From Branchinecta lynchi (Eukaryota; Arthropoda; Branchiopoda; Anostraca; Branchinectidae), in contig JAKZAP010000017.1 in NCBI GenBank assembly GCA_023053575.1, positions 20,946,799-21,010,798 on the forward strand: 64,000 nucleotides of DNA. Direction: 5' to 3'. Within the stretch, counting starts at the first letter, position 1, and every line of letters begins with the position of its first letter. Under the pieces are notes generated by a model that did not search any database, was not told where the DNA came from, and saw nothing but the letters and a program-made list of their open reading frames with translations. The translations under genes were made by a program, and so were the position numbers. Positions 1 through 11,399 of the stretch are shown here, one piece after another.

Positions 1-1338
1 TAAAAGGCTATTATTCCAAATAATCATAACAAAAATCAGCTCTTATGTAGAATAGAATGGGTTATACAAAAAAGCTCGTGGGCTATGTCAAAAAAATAAT
101 AAAAAAAAAGTTCACTACCTTACAGAATTTGTTTTTATATTTTAGAAGTTTTTAACGAAAACTGACGCAAATCTGACGACATTTCATAGTTTCCGCGAAA
201 AGAGACATGAAAGATAGTTCAGACATATCGATTATTAAATCAAAAATCGGAAGTTCGATAGGGGAGAGGGGGCAGGTTCGTTACGTTTTTTATTTTTTGC
301 ATACCAAGATTTTGTTTAGGGTCAGTTGATTCCTTGTTTTTTTTTACTGTTTAGAATCATGTCTTACATGTTATTGTTACTTTGTAGAATCTTGTTACCT
401 GTAATATTTTCATTGCAAATCTTAATTTCCTATTAGCTACTTTCGTCCGAACCTGCCCCCAGACCGGGGGCAAGTTCGGACACGACTGGGGCAGTTCCGG
501 GCATCACTTTTGTTTAGCCCACGAAGGACTTTCAAGAAAGTTGTAGACACATTTTTTCATTTGCTTTCATTGCCTCAATTCAGTTTCGTTCATTTGCTTC
601 CGTTTGGCAAAACTGAACGTGTATACCGTCACTTTATCAACATCTGTTATTATCATCCGGATATGCTACTATCGCTGGGTCTGACTATGGCTTGTTTTTT
701 CCAGAATCGGTCTTAAAGGCTTTCTGAGCTTTTTTGCTGACATTTTTCCTTCCCTTTTCCGATTTTGTCTTCTTTCATTATTTTTTTTTTTTTTTCCATT
801 CAGCTTTTCTGTCCGAACCTGCCTCAAGTGTTTTTGTTCGAACCTGCCCCTGGTGCTGTTTTCACAGAAATAAATTTTTAACTCTCATACTTTTGTATCA
901 ATCACGAATTCTTATTCGACATGGTAGAGCCAATCTTAACCTACCCAAATAAAAATCACCGACGATATAAGTGGGTTCGGAACTGTTAAGAAGTTGAACG
1001 TGGAGGAAGTTTCCAACCCCTGTTCGTACACCTTGTTGAGACCATTGTTAAGAAGAGATATATAGAAAAGTAGGCGATAGAGGGAGGGAATAACTAGGAG
1101 GACTATTGCAGAGCAAAGTGCTATGGGATGTCTCCATAACAGAACTACCAAATTGAGGTGCCAAATCCATGATGTGGAACTCTATTTCGCGCATATAAAG
1201 TGACACTAGCATCGTTTCCTATGATAGAACGAGTGTAACTGCGGGAATTTCTTACAGAAGAAGTGCTTTGCCATCAAATATCTAGTGCTTTGCCATCAAA
1301 TCGAGTTATTAACCGTGGGACAATACACAGAAGATTTG
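1..1338. other. Non-coding stretch, no gene seen
   Basis: AT-rich sequence with T-rich tracts. Short reading frames here lack any recognisable domain. The one repeated element is a C-rich motif, GTCCGAACCTGCCCC, described separately. A TCE1 copy starts at the right end. Confidence 0.6.
446..480. repeat. C/G-rich hairpin made from a recurring motif
   Basis: Two 15-bp arms (446-460 and 466-480) are reverse complements with one mismatch around a 5-nt loop. The arm motif TCCGAACCTGCCCCC recurs in part at 811-825 and 836-850, and inverted at 268-280. No role is known; it may be the eroded end of a repeat or a binding-site cluster. Confidence 0.6.
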
Positions 1339-2774
1339 AACAATAGCTACGAGCTCATATGGCACTTGTACGAGTGATGTAAGAAAGTAGATGAGAACGT
1401 CACAAAATACCCCTATCACCCCCCCCCAGGATCGGACCTGGAAATAGGATATCTAGTTTCACTCGAGTCTGAGCATTTCCAGCATCGCCTTCGATCATCT
1501 AGGGTAAATGTTTCATCTCACTACTTTGATCCCTAGGACTGCTACACTATTTCCGGTACCTCTCCCCTCAAACTCCCCCTACAGCGGCCGAATCTGGTTC
1601 AGACACACAAGACAGATCATCTAAAGCATCTCCTCTTACCAGCTATCAAGTTTCAATGAAGTCTGAGGATTTTTCGGGAACACAAAGTTGCCACAAAGTT
1701 TATAGACCCCCCCCCCCTCTGATTCCTCCTATCACGATTTCTGCCTATGGCTTGGAGAAATGTTCTGCATATCTAGGTCATTAGTTGTTAACACCCATAC
1801 AGTTTCACTGGAATCGGACCACCCGTTTGCAATCCCCTTCCCTTAACTCCCCCTAAAGTGATTGGATCTGGGAACGGAAGTTTTAGTAGGGCCTAGTGTC
1901 AGGTCCTTAATTCTATTTGTTCGGTCTCTAATATGCTTGCCAAGTTTCACCTTCCTTAGCACATCTGGAAGTATCCAAACAAGCGATCACCAGAATTTTG
2001 GGACACCCCATCCAACTCCCCTCAAAGAGCCCCGATACGATCTGGTTTTGTCTGAACGTATCTAGGGCTTATGCTTGTTCTTCCCACCCGGATCCCTCGA
2101 CGCTATGCGTTTCACGAAAATTCCGGTGAACCCCTTAACCCACCTCCCCACCCACACACACAAGTATCGGATCCGGTCCTGACTTGACACGGAACATCTG
2201 AGACGACACTTCTTTCCACATGCCGGGTCATACAAACGACTACTTTCAAGTTGGTTTGTTCGAGTCCCTGATATGCCACCCAAATTCTATCGTCCTAATA
2301 CATCCCAACTCACTCGAGAGTGCCCGAATCTGGTCCGGTTACGTCAATGATGTATCTAGGACTTGTGCTTGCTCTTCCCACCGAATTTCACCCCGATCCT
2401 TCCACTCTGAGCGTTTCTCAAGATTACCAGTTCCTCCCTCCAACTCCCCCCCAAGTCACCGGATCCAATTCGGATTTTAATTGGTCGTCTGAAACACGAG
2501 GTCATTCCAAATATCAAGTTTCACTAAGATTCGATAACCCGTTCAAAAGTTAAGAACACCTCAAGATTCCGGATTTCCTTTCCTATCACTCCCCCACGAT
2601 GAGCGGATCGGGAAAGTGACTATTTCTAACTTTATCTTTTGGGGTCCCTGATATGCCTGCCAAGTTTCATCGTCCTAGCTTATGTGGAAGTGCCCGAACT
2701 AGCAAAACCCGGACCGAACGACCGACGGACTGACAGAAATTGCGATCGCTACATAAGGGCAAGTGCCATAAAAA
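1339..2774 (+). mobile_element. TCE1 copy 1: tandem-core non-coding element
   Basis: Starts with AACAATAGCT...AGCTCATATGGCACTTGT and ends with AAGTGCCATAAAA, so the ends carry inverted ATGGCACTTG. The interior is a series of degenerate 120-150 bp units, each with AAGTTTCA, a C-rich run such as CCAACTCCCC, and a GGTCGGATC-like block. A GACC/GACG microsatellite lies at about 2710-2735, just before the 3' end. The same order of parts appears in five other copies here. The open frames inside (2062-2553, for example) are by-products of a stop-poor C/T-rich repeat. Probably a non-autonomous DNA element; the superfamily is inferred. Confidence 0.75.
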
Positions 2775-2999
2775 GTAAACACGAACTGATGAGCACACAA
2801 ATGAAGTTAGACAGTAACTTCAATCTCAGTATGTTTTCACAGCTACAGCTAGGCTAGTAGAGCAGAGTGCTATATTCTTGCTTTCATCTCTGATTCAGAG
2901 TTAGACGTCTCCGACGAGAAGAAAGCAGGCCTGCCAAAACCAGAGCAAAATAACACTTTGCTCTGTCCAAACAAACATTGAGGCGAACTTATGACCGAG

Positions 3000-3125
3000 A
3001 TCCAGGCCCGCATCTAGGGGAGGGCGGGGGGAGGGGGGTTGCCCGTGGGTCGGACAAAAAAGACATAGATCAGAGGGAAAAGCCTATAAAACATATTTTT
3101 GCTGTTGCATCATTAGTACCTGAAT
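3000..3125 (-). repeat. Fragment of the CAGG-CCGTATC G-rich element
   Basis: Opens with CAGGCCCGCATCTAGG, then a G-run and a stretch ending in AGATCAGAGGGAAAAGCC. It is the inverted counterpart of the complete element at 3328-3498; related copies lie near 19390-19560 and 57949-58160. Confidence 0.6.
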
Positions 3126-3327
3126 AGGAGGAAGTCACTGCACTACAGCGCTGCCACTTTTCTCTGACGGAACCTGTGACTTTCGGTTGCAAAAACATGT
3201 GGAATTCTGGCACATACGAAACTGGGTCCGGTTTAGCAACTAGTAACGAAAATCTCGATTTATCATCTTCATAATTATAGGCCTCGACTTTTTTGCTTCA
3301 TTTTAGTATTTACTGTTAAGGAACCGG

Positions 3328-3498
3328 CAGGACCGTATCCAGGGGGGGGGGCTTAGGGGGTTTACCCCCCCCCCCCTCGGAACATGCAAAAATAGTCTTT
3401 TTGTATAGGCTTTAGCCTTTGATCTATGTATTTTTGTACTTTTTAATCCAACCTGCGAGCAACCCCCCCCCCAAAAGAAATTCTTGGATACGAGCCTT
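3328..3498 (+). mobile_element. Short G-rich TIR element (hAT-like MITE)
   Basis: A 171-bp element with imperfect inverted ends (CAGGACCGTATCC / GGATACGAGCCTT), a G-run on the left and C-runs on the right. Flanked by GGAACCGG (3320-3327) and GGAACCGA (3499-3506), a 7 of 8 match consistent with an 8-bp target duplication. An 8-bp duplication plus CAGG ends suggests hAT; there is no coding capacity. Confidence 0.6.
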
Positions 3499-3707
3499 GG
3501 AACCGATCGCAGAATTCTGGCACGCTTTGTCGAAGAAGCGAAAATTTGTGAGAAATCGCAAATTCTGACTGAGATAAGAGAAACGCTGGTGCTGCAGCAC
3601 CAATGTGGCGAGACGAATATGAGAGGTTTCGTCGACGCGAACGGCCGTCCTATCGTCCTATCGTCGCCGTCCTATGCGTCGTCAACGGCCCTTAGCTCCT
3701 GAGGAGC

Positions 3708-4800
3708 TAAGGTCTACGGTAATGTCCCTGTGGCTTGTAGTACAGGAATACTCTTGATGACCATATTCGTTTTTCCGCGACACAATTGTGGGCCACATAC
3801 TTCTGAGTGTTTGTCGCGGAAACACGGTTATGTGCCACAGAGTCGAGCCACAAGTTGAGACTCGCGGAAACGCCGTTTTGTCTTTTTTTGGGCGGTAAAT
3901 TCAAATGTCTTGAAATGAAAACCTAATGAATATAAAATCACAATAAATAGAACTCCAGGCTTTCATCCTAACCATTCCGTGCTAAAAGGATCCTCAGTTT
4001 TATGTCTACATGCTTGAGAAAGTTAAAAAAAAAAAATTTTTGACATTGTTTTGCTGCTAAATTTAAGGCCCATTCACAACGGGTTTTAGCTAATACTCTA
4101 TACCAGCCAGTTCCGGAAATCGCTCTGAGATCGAGAATTAGCTGTGTTTCTGCCGTTCGCAATCGATACTGGTGCCAGTTTCGGGGACCAGCTAGTCTCG
4201 CACTCAAGTTGAAATCAGTTCAACTTTTCAGGGTACTAGCCAATCAGATTACTTAGGAGAATTCTCAGGTGTGTTCCGATTGGCTAAAGCTGAACTTCAG
4301 ACCGAAGAACAATGACCTAAATTCACTTTTGGTTTTCAAGACAGCAAGGACGTGGATGTGATTTTATCTATTGGGCTTGGTTCGAAACTAGCCAATCAGA
4401 ATATTCCTCAACAGTCCACAAAATATCTGATTGGCTAGTACCCTCGAAGGGTGAACTGATTTCAACTTGGGTGTGAGACTAGCTGGTATCCGAAACTGGC
4501 ACCAAGATCAATTAATTGCGAACGGCAGAAACCCTGCTAATCTCGGTCTCAGAGCGATTTCCGGAACTGGCTGGTATAGAGTATTAGCTAAAACCCGTTG
4601 TGAATGGGCCTTAAATTTAGCAGCAAAACAATGTCAAATTTTTTTTGTCGAGACACAAAATCGACAATCACTTCGGCAGTTGTTTGTTGAATTCGAGCCA
4701 CACAATCTTGTTGGTCGCGGAAACACACTTGTGGGTCGCACAAAAGGCCGTGGAAACACCCTTTTCGAAATCCTTAACCTGTTAACCAAACAGGAGTGTA
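3708..4800. mobile_element. Compound fold-back element with long inverted arms
   Basis: Inner arms 4034-4249 and 4425-4640 are about 215 bp each, strongly similar and inverted, around a 175-bp spacer. Outer flanks (about 3735-3880 and 4660-4770) hold degenerate repeats of a CGCGGAAACAC / GTGGGCCACA motif in opposite orientation. The arms also contain repeated GCCAATCAGA (near 4238, 4392 and 4428, in both orientations). The left outer flank recurs inverted at 12235-12490. The open frames at 3968-4207 (-) and 4467-4811 (+) encode near-identical peptides only because they lie in the two arms; neither resembles a known domain. Confidence 0.75.
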
Positions 4801-5141
4801 AATTCCAGTAAATGTCAGGTTAAATTTCAGGTTATGTTTAAGTTAATTTGGTACTTGTTTTTTTCGTGTGCGCTCGAGCAGCGGAAAGTCAGCCGCCTTT
4901 GTAAATAAAGATAACCTTGAACCTACGAACGGGAAGACCAGGGATTTGTATGTTTGAAACCGAGTCGAACATCCTTCCAGGAAGTTACGTCAGTACAGAA
5001 AAAAAGATTAGTTAAATAGGGATGTGAGGAAGGTTCTAAAACGATTCCGAAATTTCTCCAAGAACATAACGGCTTTCTTCGGAACCCGGGGGTCTTGATG
5101 GGTGCGACACAATTCTATAGACTAAAAATAGTGGAGCATTG

Positions 5142-5879
5142 CTCGATGAAAAATATGTGGCCTGTGTAATTGTAGGGTAGTTGTACGAAAAAGTTGTATG
5201 TATTGATATGCAGTAGTACAGAATACTTTAATTTAATGTGGATCACACTTGTAAAAATTTTGCTCTTTGTTTTTTCAAGAAGTTTGTAAATCATTCCGTA
5301 CCGCCTATGGGGACATCGTCCACAACCGGGGGCTCTATAATCGTAAAGCTTTGGGGAAATATCTTCTGCGCTCCTTTTATCCTATTTCGTTCTGGTGTCA
5401 CTCATGTTCTGCAAAGGAAGGAGATTCAAAAGATGAGATCATGTTATTTTAAATATGCAAAGCACCTGCTCCACTTGTCGAAATTATGTCATAACCATAC
5501 ATTGACGGAGAAGTTCAAAATTCAAGATGCAAGTGTTACCCTTTTGGATGCTTCCTGGTAGCTTTCAAAATTCATGGACAACAGGGCCCGACATTACCCC
5601 CTGCTTCCTGACCAAAGATTGAAAATTAAGTGTCTTTTGCTGTGTATTTAAGTGTTTTATTTTCTTTCATTTACTCCGCTTTTTCAAATGGTGGGTTACA
5701 AATAAATTAATTACTTACTTACTCGCTGTGCTAATCTTAAGCAGTAGTATTCAATAGCATACCACCTTGCTCCAGTAGCATCCAGTCTGCTATAGTAGCA
5801 TGTAGTATCATCACTTGGTACTGCATGCTAATTTTTAGTACAACTTCGTACTACTATTTTGAGATTATTTTTCATCGGG
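5142..5879 (+). mobile_element. MITE-A copy 1, split by a LINE-A insertion
   Basis: Left end CTCGATGAAAAAT, right end ATTTTTCATCGGG, flanked by TG on both sides (5140-5141 and 5880-5881). The two halves (5142-about 5239 and about 5726-5879) align with the uninterrupted copy at 36429-36711. The interior is rich in TAGTAGCA-type repeats. Confidence 0.8.
5240..5725 (+). pseudogene. LINE-A copy 1, 3' end of reverse transcriptase ORF
   Basis: A strongly 5'-truncated non-LTR retrotransposon. The reading frame to 5561 ends in a segment (MRSCYFKYAKHLLHLSKLC...) that matches the copy at 10107-11205, so it is the C-terminal, post-polymerase part of the LINE ORF. The RT catalytic core is absent. The 3' UTR ends in GGTTACAAATAAATTAATTACTTACTTAC, giving a (TTAC)n tail at about 5713-5725. 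It sits inside MITE-A copy 1 and is therefore younger than that MITE. Confidence 0.75.
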
Positions 5880-5881
5880 TG

Positions 5882-6457
5882 CATGGGGTGTCAAATTATT
5901 TTTACACATATACTGCTGTATGGCCATTTTGCTAAAACAGTTTGCCGGTGGCAACTAACAAAGGGTGCGTTTGTGTGAGATAAAAACTGAAAAATAGAGA
6001 GGCTGGTCAACGGCTTCAAACAATTGATGGGTCTGGATTCCAGGGCCTAGTCTCAAGCTGCAGCTTACAGGTTGGCATCTAGAACTAACAAAACACAGCT
6101 ACTGGTTATAATAGTATGTTCTTGTATATACCAGTTATTCACTGATGATTCGTTATTCAGTAATGATTCTAAGAAAATAGAGAATCCCAGATTGGAAAGA
6201 CATGGGATGAGCCAATAGGTTAGAGACATTACAATTAACAACCGAAGATGTACAGCAGAATGTCCAGAATATACAGCAGAGGTGTGCTTATTTGAAGACT
6301 TTTTTTAACTGCTTCACTACCCTGGCTTTGTAACTTACAAACAGTCAAATGGAAATTAAAACTAGCGAACTTGATATCAGCTAATAGCTAACTATTTCAG
6401 GGTTATTCTCGCATAATTTTCGAGTAGAAATTCAATAAAAAAAAAAATTATTTTGAA
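5882..6457. other. Non-coding stretch between two MITE-A copies
   Basis: No reading frame with a recognisable domain and no clear repeat boundary seen. The right end is an A-rich tract next to MITE-A copy 2. Confidence 0.5.
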
Positions 6458-6459
6458 TT

Positions 6460-6709
6460 CCCGACGAAAATCTTTCAAGCATTAGTTATATGGACTTGTA
6501 AGTTTTAGTAGCATACAGTAGCAACTGTTACCAGTGCATGCTACTAATAGCAAGACTAGATGCTACTATAGCAAAACAGGATGCTACTCGATTCTACTGC
6601 GCTATGGCCCAGTTGAGGCACATTAAGTGATTGTATTCTGTACTTATTACATATAAATGCAATGCAAAGTTTTCGTACAACTACACAGGCTACAAATTTT
6701 TTCATCGGG
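6460..6709 (-). mobile_element. MITE-A copy 2 (inverted orientation)
   Basis: Left end CCCGACGAAAAT, right end ATTTTTTCATCGGG, flanked by TT on both sides (6458-6459 and 6710-6711). About 250 bp. Contains AGTAGCA/TGCTACTA repeats in reverse orientation relative to copy 1 and no coding potential. Confidence 0.75.
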
Positions 6710-6711
6710 TT

Positions 6712-7714
6712 TACAAACGTGATTCTTCTAAATGAGGCATTTGTTGATTTGAACCGCCATCTTCTTGGTTGAAGATGCGTTCTTCACTGTGAAAGGATGA
6801 TGAGGTGGCAGCTGAGTCATTAACAGCCAAATATTCAGAAGATAGTGAAAACATGAACTAAAAAAATATTTTTGGCAAATATTTTACAGTAAAATGCCTG
6901 ATTTTAGTTTTTGCTTTGGCAACCGTTCACTGTTTGGCGACCTTAAATAAGCATTAGTCTACTGTATGTGCCACGTCATTATTTACGCCTCTTAGGTAGT
7001 TACATTTGCATTAATTAAGAAACAGAGCTTTGATTTATTTTCCAAGCAGAGACGATGTATTTGAGCCCATCTTAATCCCTTTTCATCTCCGACCAGTTTC
7101 TTCCATCACATTAACGTCGAACTCTCAAAATCTCACGTTACATCTCAAGACAACGCAAACAACCGTAATTCACTCCGAACCATAAACTCCTCAAGCCCGC
7201 TATTTTTTCCCTCTTCTTTACTATAAGCATCTATCAAAATGTCGCCTGGCTTTCCCATCGGAACGGTCCCTCCCTCTTCTGATCCGCTAGATCGTTTTCC
7301 TTATCTCAGCAATGTCATTCATAAATTCTCTCAGCCGACGGAGTCATTGATCATCTACGCGTCACCCTGGGATCTTCCGATATCTTACTCTCCTTTCAGA
7401 AAGTAAGCAGAAAAAAGGACGGGGGCAGTATCACTGAAGATTTCCACTTCTTGATATTATTGATTAACAATTCTAACCGTTTCATTCATCCTCATTCCCC
7501 AATACTCCTGAGCAGGGCCGTCGAATGGGCATTTTCGTGTGTGGGGGGGAGGGGGGGGGGGGCAGAGCCAAACTTTTACCAAATCTCTATACAATTTTAC
7601 CGAATCCTAGAAACTGAGAATTTGAGCCCTAGATTATTGAACAGAAACGATTACGTACAAAGAGTAACATTAAAGGGTACCATGAAAGACGATAAGCTCA
7701 AAAAGCCGGTAGCA
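6712..7714. other. Non-coding stretch with G-run
   Basis: No gene recognised. A G-run at about 7542-7562 is followed by TTACCGAATC-like sequence that resembles the degenerate tandem array at 11400-11960. Confidence 0.5.
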
Positions 7715-8422
7715 GTGTTTTAACGCCACCGCGGTTTTCCGCCACCATATGTTTTCCGCTACCTTTTAATTCAGGTAAGGCAGGCAGCCTGTGCAGGTAG
7801 TTTCAGGTTTAACTCTTTAAATGTGAAAAGGGTGTTTACCGCCACCCAGGAAATCTTACGTCCCCAAGAGGATTGGTTCCTCGAGAGCGTATGGTCAAAT
7901 CTTGTCAGACCTAATATTCTGATGGGGTGTCGAGCGCCAACCGGATTAACTATCACTGCAATTAAAGGCTCTCGGCCAAACCTGCTCCAAAACGTCGCAA
8001 AGTCTACAGAGAACTGGAGGAGAGGCTACTGAAAGCTAAAATTACGCATCAAAAAGGAAAGTCTTCGAGAGAAGCACTTCTACGGTCGATTTCTCACCTT
8101 TTGAAATTGGAATAGCTTGGGGGCCTTGAGTTTTTGAAGTTTTACAGTTTCTTTAGTTGGACTTGAATAAATAATTATTTCAGTCTTCGTGATAGGATTA
8201 ACTTAGAGTTGGTGGCGGTAAACCCCTCTTCGCACTTAACGATTTAGATGAACCAGCTAACTGCGCTACCTGCACTAATGACTTGGCGGAAAACATACGG
8301 TGGCGGTAGACCTACCAAAATATTTGACCCTTTCGTCACCCAATTAATCCTCTTGATGATGCAAGATTTCCTGGATGGCGGAAAACATACGGTGGCGCTA
8401 GAGCACGGTGGCGTTAGAACAC
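7715..8422. mobile_element. 708-bp TIR element with subterminal GCCACCG repeats
   Basis: Left end GTGTTTTAACGCCACCG and the reverse complement of the right end GTGTTCTAACGCCACCG match at 16 of 17. Similarity continues irregularly into TTTTCCGCCACCATATG-like motifs. The block GGCGGAAAACATACGGTGGCG occurs twice on the right (about 8286 and 8377), as subterminal transposase-binding repeats often do. No target duplication is obvious and there is no transposase, so it is probably a non-autonomous DNA transposon. Confidence 0.65.
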
Positions 8423-8696
8423 CCCCTTCAGAAAGCCGCCTAATCGGCAAACAACTGAAAATCCCTAGGGGAAGTGAGATTTGATGGCCTTTGTGGCAGC
8501 TTGGGGATATAAGCAGACTGCAATTAAGGGTCAATTATATAGGGTTCCTGTAACATAATTATATGCGTTGTTTTGCTCTAATTGATCTCCTGAATATAAA
8601 ACGACTACATTCAGAAATAGTTGTATCTTGTTCTTTTTTCTACTTTTGCAACCCAAAAAGCTAGGAAATGAGCCTAGTGTGACCAAACTCTAAGTT

Positions 8697-9365
8697 AAAG
8701 CACAATGGACACTTCTAATGTTTTACTTTGTATTAAATGCTTCACAAATAAACATTTCCGACTTGCTATACAAGGCGCTACGAAAATCGGCCGTTTTCTT
8801 GTTATCCCTTGTCTTTACCTCTCTGGCATTTCGGCGATCCAAATCTTAGGAGCTGGGATATCGTGGCAGGAAATTCAAAAACTCCCAGCAATGCTTGATA
8901 GAAAAGGATATATTTGAGATGTCACCAAAGTCAAGCCGCAGATTCAGTTTACCTGATTGTTCTAGTATTTCATCAGAAGTTCCATGGCTTAAAGTACTTA
9001 TTAAAAGTTTTTCTGTGTGTAATAGTGTTGTGAAGCTTGACCAACTTGCTTTATAAAATGTACAAGAATATGCAATAAGCTTATAAAAAAATAACATAGC
9101 TACAAAATTCATTAAAAAACAAATGACCTATTCAAATCTGAATTATACAAGCTGATGTATGCATAAAATAAAGATCAACTAAGTATTACAAGAAACATCA
9201 CTTTTATCTTTGTCCAAGCTAGTAAATTGAGCATGTACTGGCCCAAAAAATTACGCTTTGCAATGTCACAGAGAGGAATTGTTGAAAAAGCTGCTGGTCT
9301 AGGGGGTAAGCATTGTTTCTAGGTTGTTACAGAGTGGGATTAGGGTAGTTTGATGTGCCCACTGA
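8697..9365 (+). repeat. Dispersed repeat, copy 1 of an about 660-bp unit
   Basis: Closely similar to 56808-57475 over its full length. Both share, for example, TTAGGAGCTGGGATATCGTG, and AGATGTCACCAAAGTCAAGC. The second copy sits inside a TIR element (56683-57637), so this is probably the interior of the same family with lost ends. No protein domain recognised. Confidence 0.7.
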
Positions 9366-9429
9366 ACTTTAACTACTAGGCGGCATTTTGGCAAACCCAC
9401 TTGGAGAATATACTGCCGGGCAAATCGAA

Positions 9430-9900
9430 CCTCTGATCAACTTCTGATAAACTGCAACTTTTAAAAAAAAATTCAGGTTTTGGACGGATTCTGGGCGAAC
9501 TATTTGTCCGACGAGACATGATTGCAGTAAGCCAAGACAAAAATCAAGCGTCGCAGGCGAAAATTTTCTGAATCTGATTTGTTTCCCCCGTAAACTAAGT
9601 ACTTCTCTTACAAATTCTTTAATTTACCGTATATTAATACCGAGACCAGAATTTCCAGAAGCTGGAAGGAGCAAAGTTCTGGCAGCAGCAGCTACTGTAG
9701 TCTAGTCAAAACTACACATGGTCACATAAATTGAGCGCCGCAGGCGATATTTTTTAAAGTAAGCTATTCAATGCCCAATTTGACTATATCCACGCAGGTT
9801 CTAGCTTTTAATGTTTCGCAAATCCCAATCCTAAGACACAAACAACAGAATATTACGAAAAGCGCCACAGGCGGAAGTTTTTAAACATTTATGATTAGAT
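9430..9900. repeat. Degenerate repeats with a GCGCCGCAGGCG motif
   Basis: GCGTCGCAGGCG (about 9549), GCGCCGCAGGCG (about 9735) and GCGCCACAGGCG (about 9861) recur, each followed by an A/T-rich run. Part of the left end (CAGGTTTTGGACGGATTCTGGGCGAACTA) is a TCE2-type core unit. Possibly a fragment of a third tandem-core family. Confidence 0.5.
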
Positions 9901-9989
9901 CTTCTTTTTGGGATAAAAAAAAAGTAAGGACTATCATGCAATTATAGATCAGTCTTTTTGTCTGCGACCACCGGACTTCTTCGAGTTTC

Positions 9990-11398
9990 CCCGATGAAAA
10001 ATTTGTAGCCTCCGTAGTAGTACGAACACGTTGCTTATAAATACTATGTAATAGCAAAGAATATTAGCATTTAATGTGCCTGAGAATGGTCCAATCTTAC
10101 GTAGTAGTAAGTAAGTAAGTAAGTAATTTATTTATAACCCGCCGTTTTCAGAAAGCGGAGTAAATGAAGAAAATAAATAAAACAAATAAGCATACACAAA
10201 AAGACACTTAATTTCAATCGTCGGCCAGGAAGCAGTGTAGAAGGTCGTGCGCTGGTTGGGTTCTGTTGTCAATGATTTTTGATAGCGACGAAGAAATATC
10301 CAAAAGGGTAACACTTGCATCTTGAATTTTGAAGTTCTCCGTCAAAGTATGGTTATGGCATAATTTCGACAAGTGGAGCAGGTGCTTTGCATATTTAAAA
10401 TAACATGATCTCATCTTTTTTATCTCCTTCTTTCACAGAACATGAGTGACACCAGAACGAAATAGTATAGAAGGAGCGCAGAAGGTGCTGTACAATTTTC
10501 CCAAAGCTTTACGATTATAGCGCGCCCCCGGTTGGGGACGATGCGCCCATAGGCGGTACGGATTGATCTAGAAACTTCTTGAACAACCGAAGAGCAAAAT
10601 TTTGACAACGAGGATTTGAATGTTATGCCAAAGCATCGTAGAGATTCTGTTGATCTGACGACGAACTATCCAAGAGAGATAGAAACTTTAGCATTCAACC
10701 GATTTGACGAAGGGTTGAAATGCAGGTACTCACATTTTGAGAGGTTAACTTCAAGGCCGATTTTGAGAAGTTCCGACGACAGCTTACAGACATTTTTGGT
10801 GAGTGTGGATCGGGTACGGCTTACTAAGAGCAAGTCGTCCACGTAAGCTATGTAGCTGAAGGCATGGTCTTTATAAAAGTAAGAAGGGTGTAAAGAATTG
10901 AGACAAGAAGATATGGCCGATTTGAAAATGTAGGGAGATAAGACTCCCCCTTGGCGAGCACCAGTTCGGTCAGGAATAATCTCTGACAAGCTACTAGGCC
11001 ATTTAAACCTTACTGAGGAATGACCATACCAAAATTTTAACAGACTGACAACAGACAGATTCAAGCCAGAAGTAATGAGAGAGAAGAGGGCCTGAGAATG
11101 CGTTATATTGTCAAAAGCACCAGCTGTATCTATAGAACATATATGAATAGCAGACTTCTCGCGGGTAGCCTGCTTCATCATTTTTGTTAATATGTGATGA
11201 GCGTGCGCAGTTGCTAATAGTAGTATCTAGTAGCACCCTGTGTTGCCATAGTAGCATCCAGTGTTGCTAATAGTTGCATTTAGTAGTATGCAGTAACACG
11301 ATAGCCTTGAAGTAGAAGCATGTAGTAGCATCGTTAGTACTGCATGCTACTTTTTCGTACTACTTCATAGTACTATTTTGAGATAAATTTTCATCGGG
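9990..11398 (+). mobile_element. MITE-A copy 3, split by a LINE-A insertion
   Basis: Left end CCCGATGAAAAATTTG, right end AAATTTTCATCGGG, flanked by TC on both sides (9988-9989 and 11399-11400). The halves are 9990-about 10106 and about 11207-11398; the segment between is LINE-A copy 2 in reverse orientation. Confidence 0.8.
10107..11206 (-). pseudogene. LINE-A copy 2: reverse transcriptase (5'-truncated)
   Basis: Non-LTR retrotransposon reverse transcriptase on the minus strand. The frame 11181-10666 (171 aa) carries RT motif A (SIDTAGAFDN), the GARQGGVLSP block and the catalytic box as AYVDDLLL. Further frames at 10608-10420 and 10414-10214 continue the C-terminal region in shifted frames, ending with the YFKYAKHLLHLSKLC segment shared with copy 1. 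Endonuclease and N-terminal RT are missing because the copy is 5'-truncated near 11206. The 3' end, at the left, has (TTAC)n, seen on the plus strand as (AAGT)n at 10106-10128. Frame breaks show it is dead. Confidence 0.8.
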
Positions 11399-11399
11399 T

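Noticed and set aside
2700..2740. GACC/GACG repeats as CRISPR-like or satellite array
   Set aside because: Short microsatellites without spacers, always placed before the 3' end of TCE1 or TCE2.
3968..4811. Two near-identical peptides (79 and 114 aa) containing AISGTGWYRVLAKTRCEWALNLAAKQCQ on opposite strands
   Set aside because: They come from the two arms of the fold-back element; no start context, domain or independent conservation.
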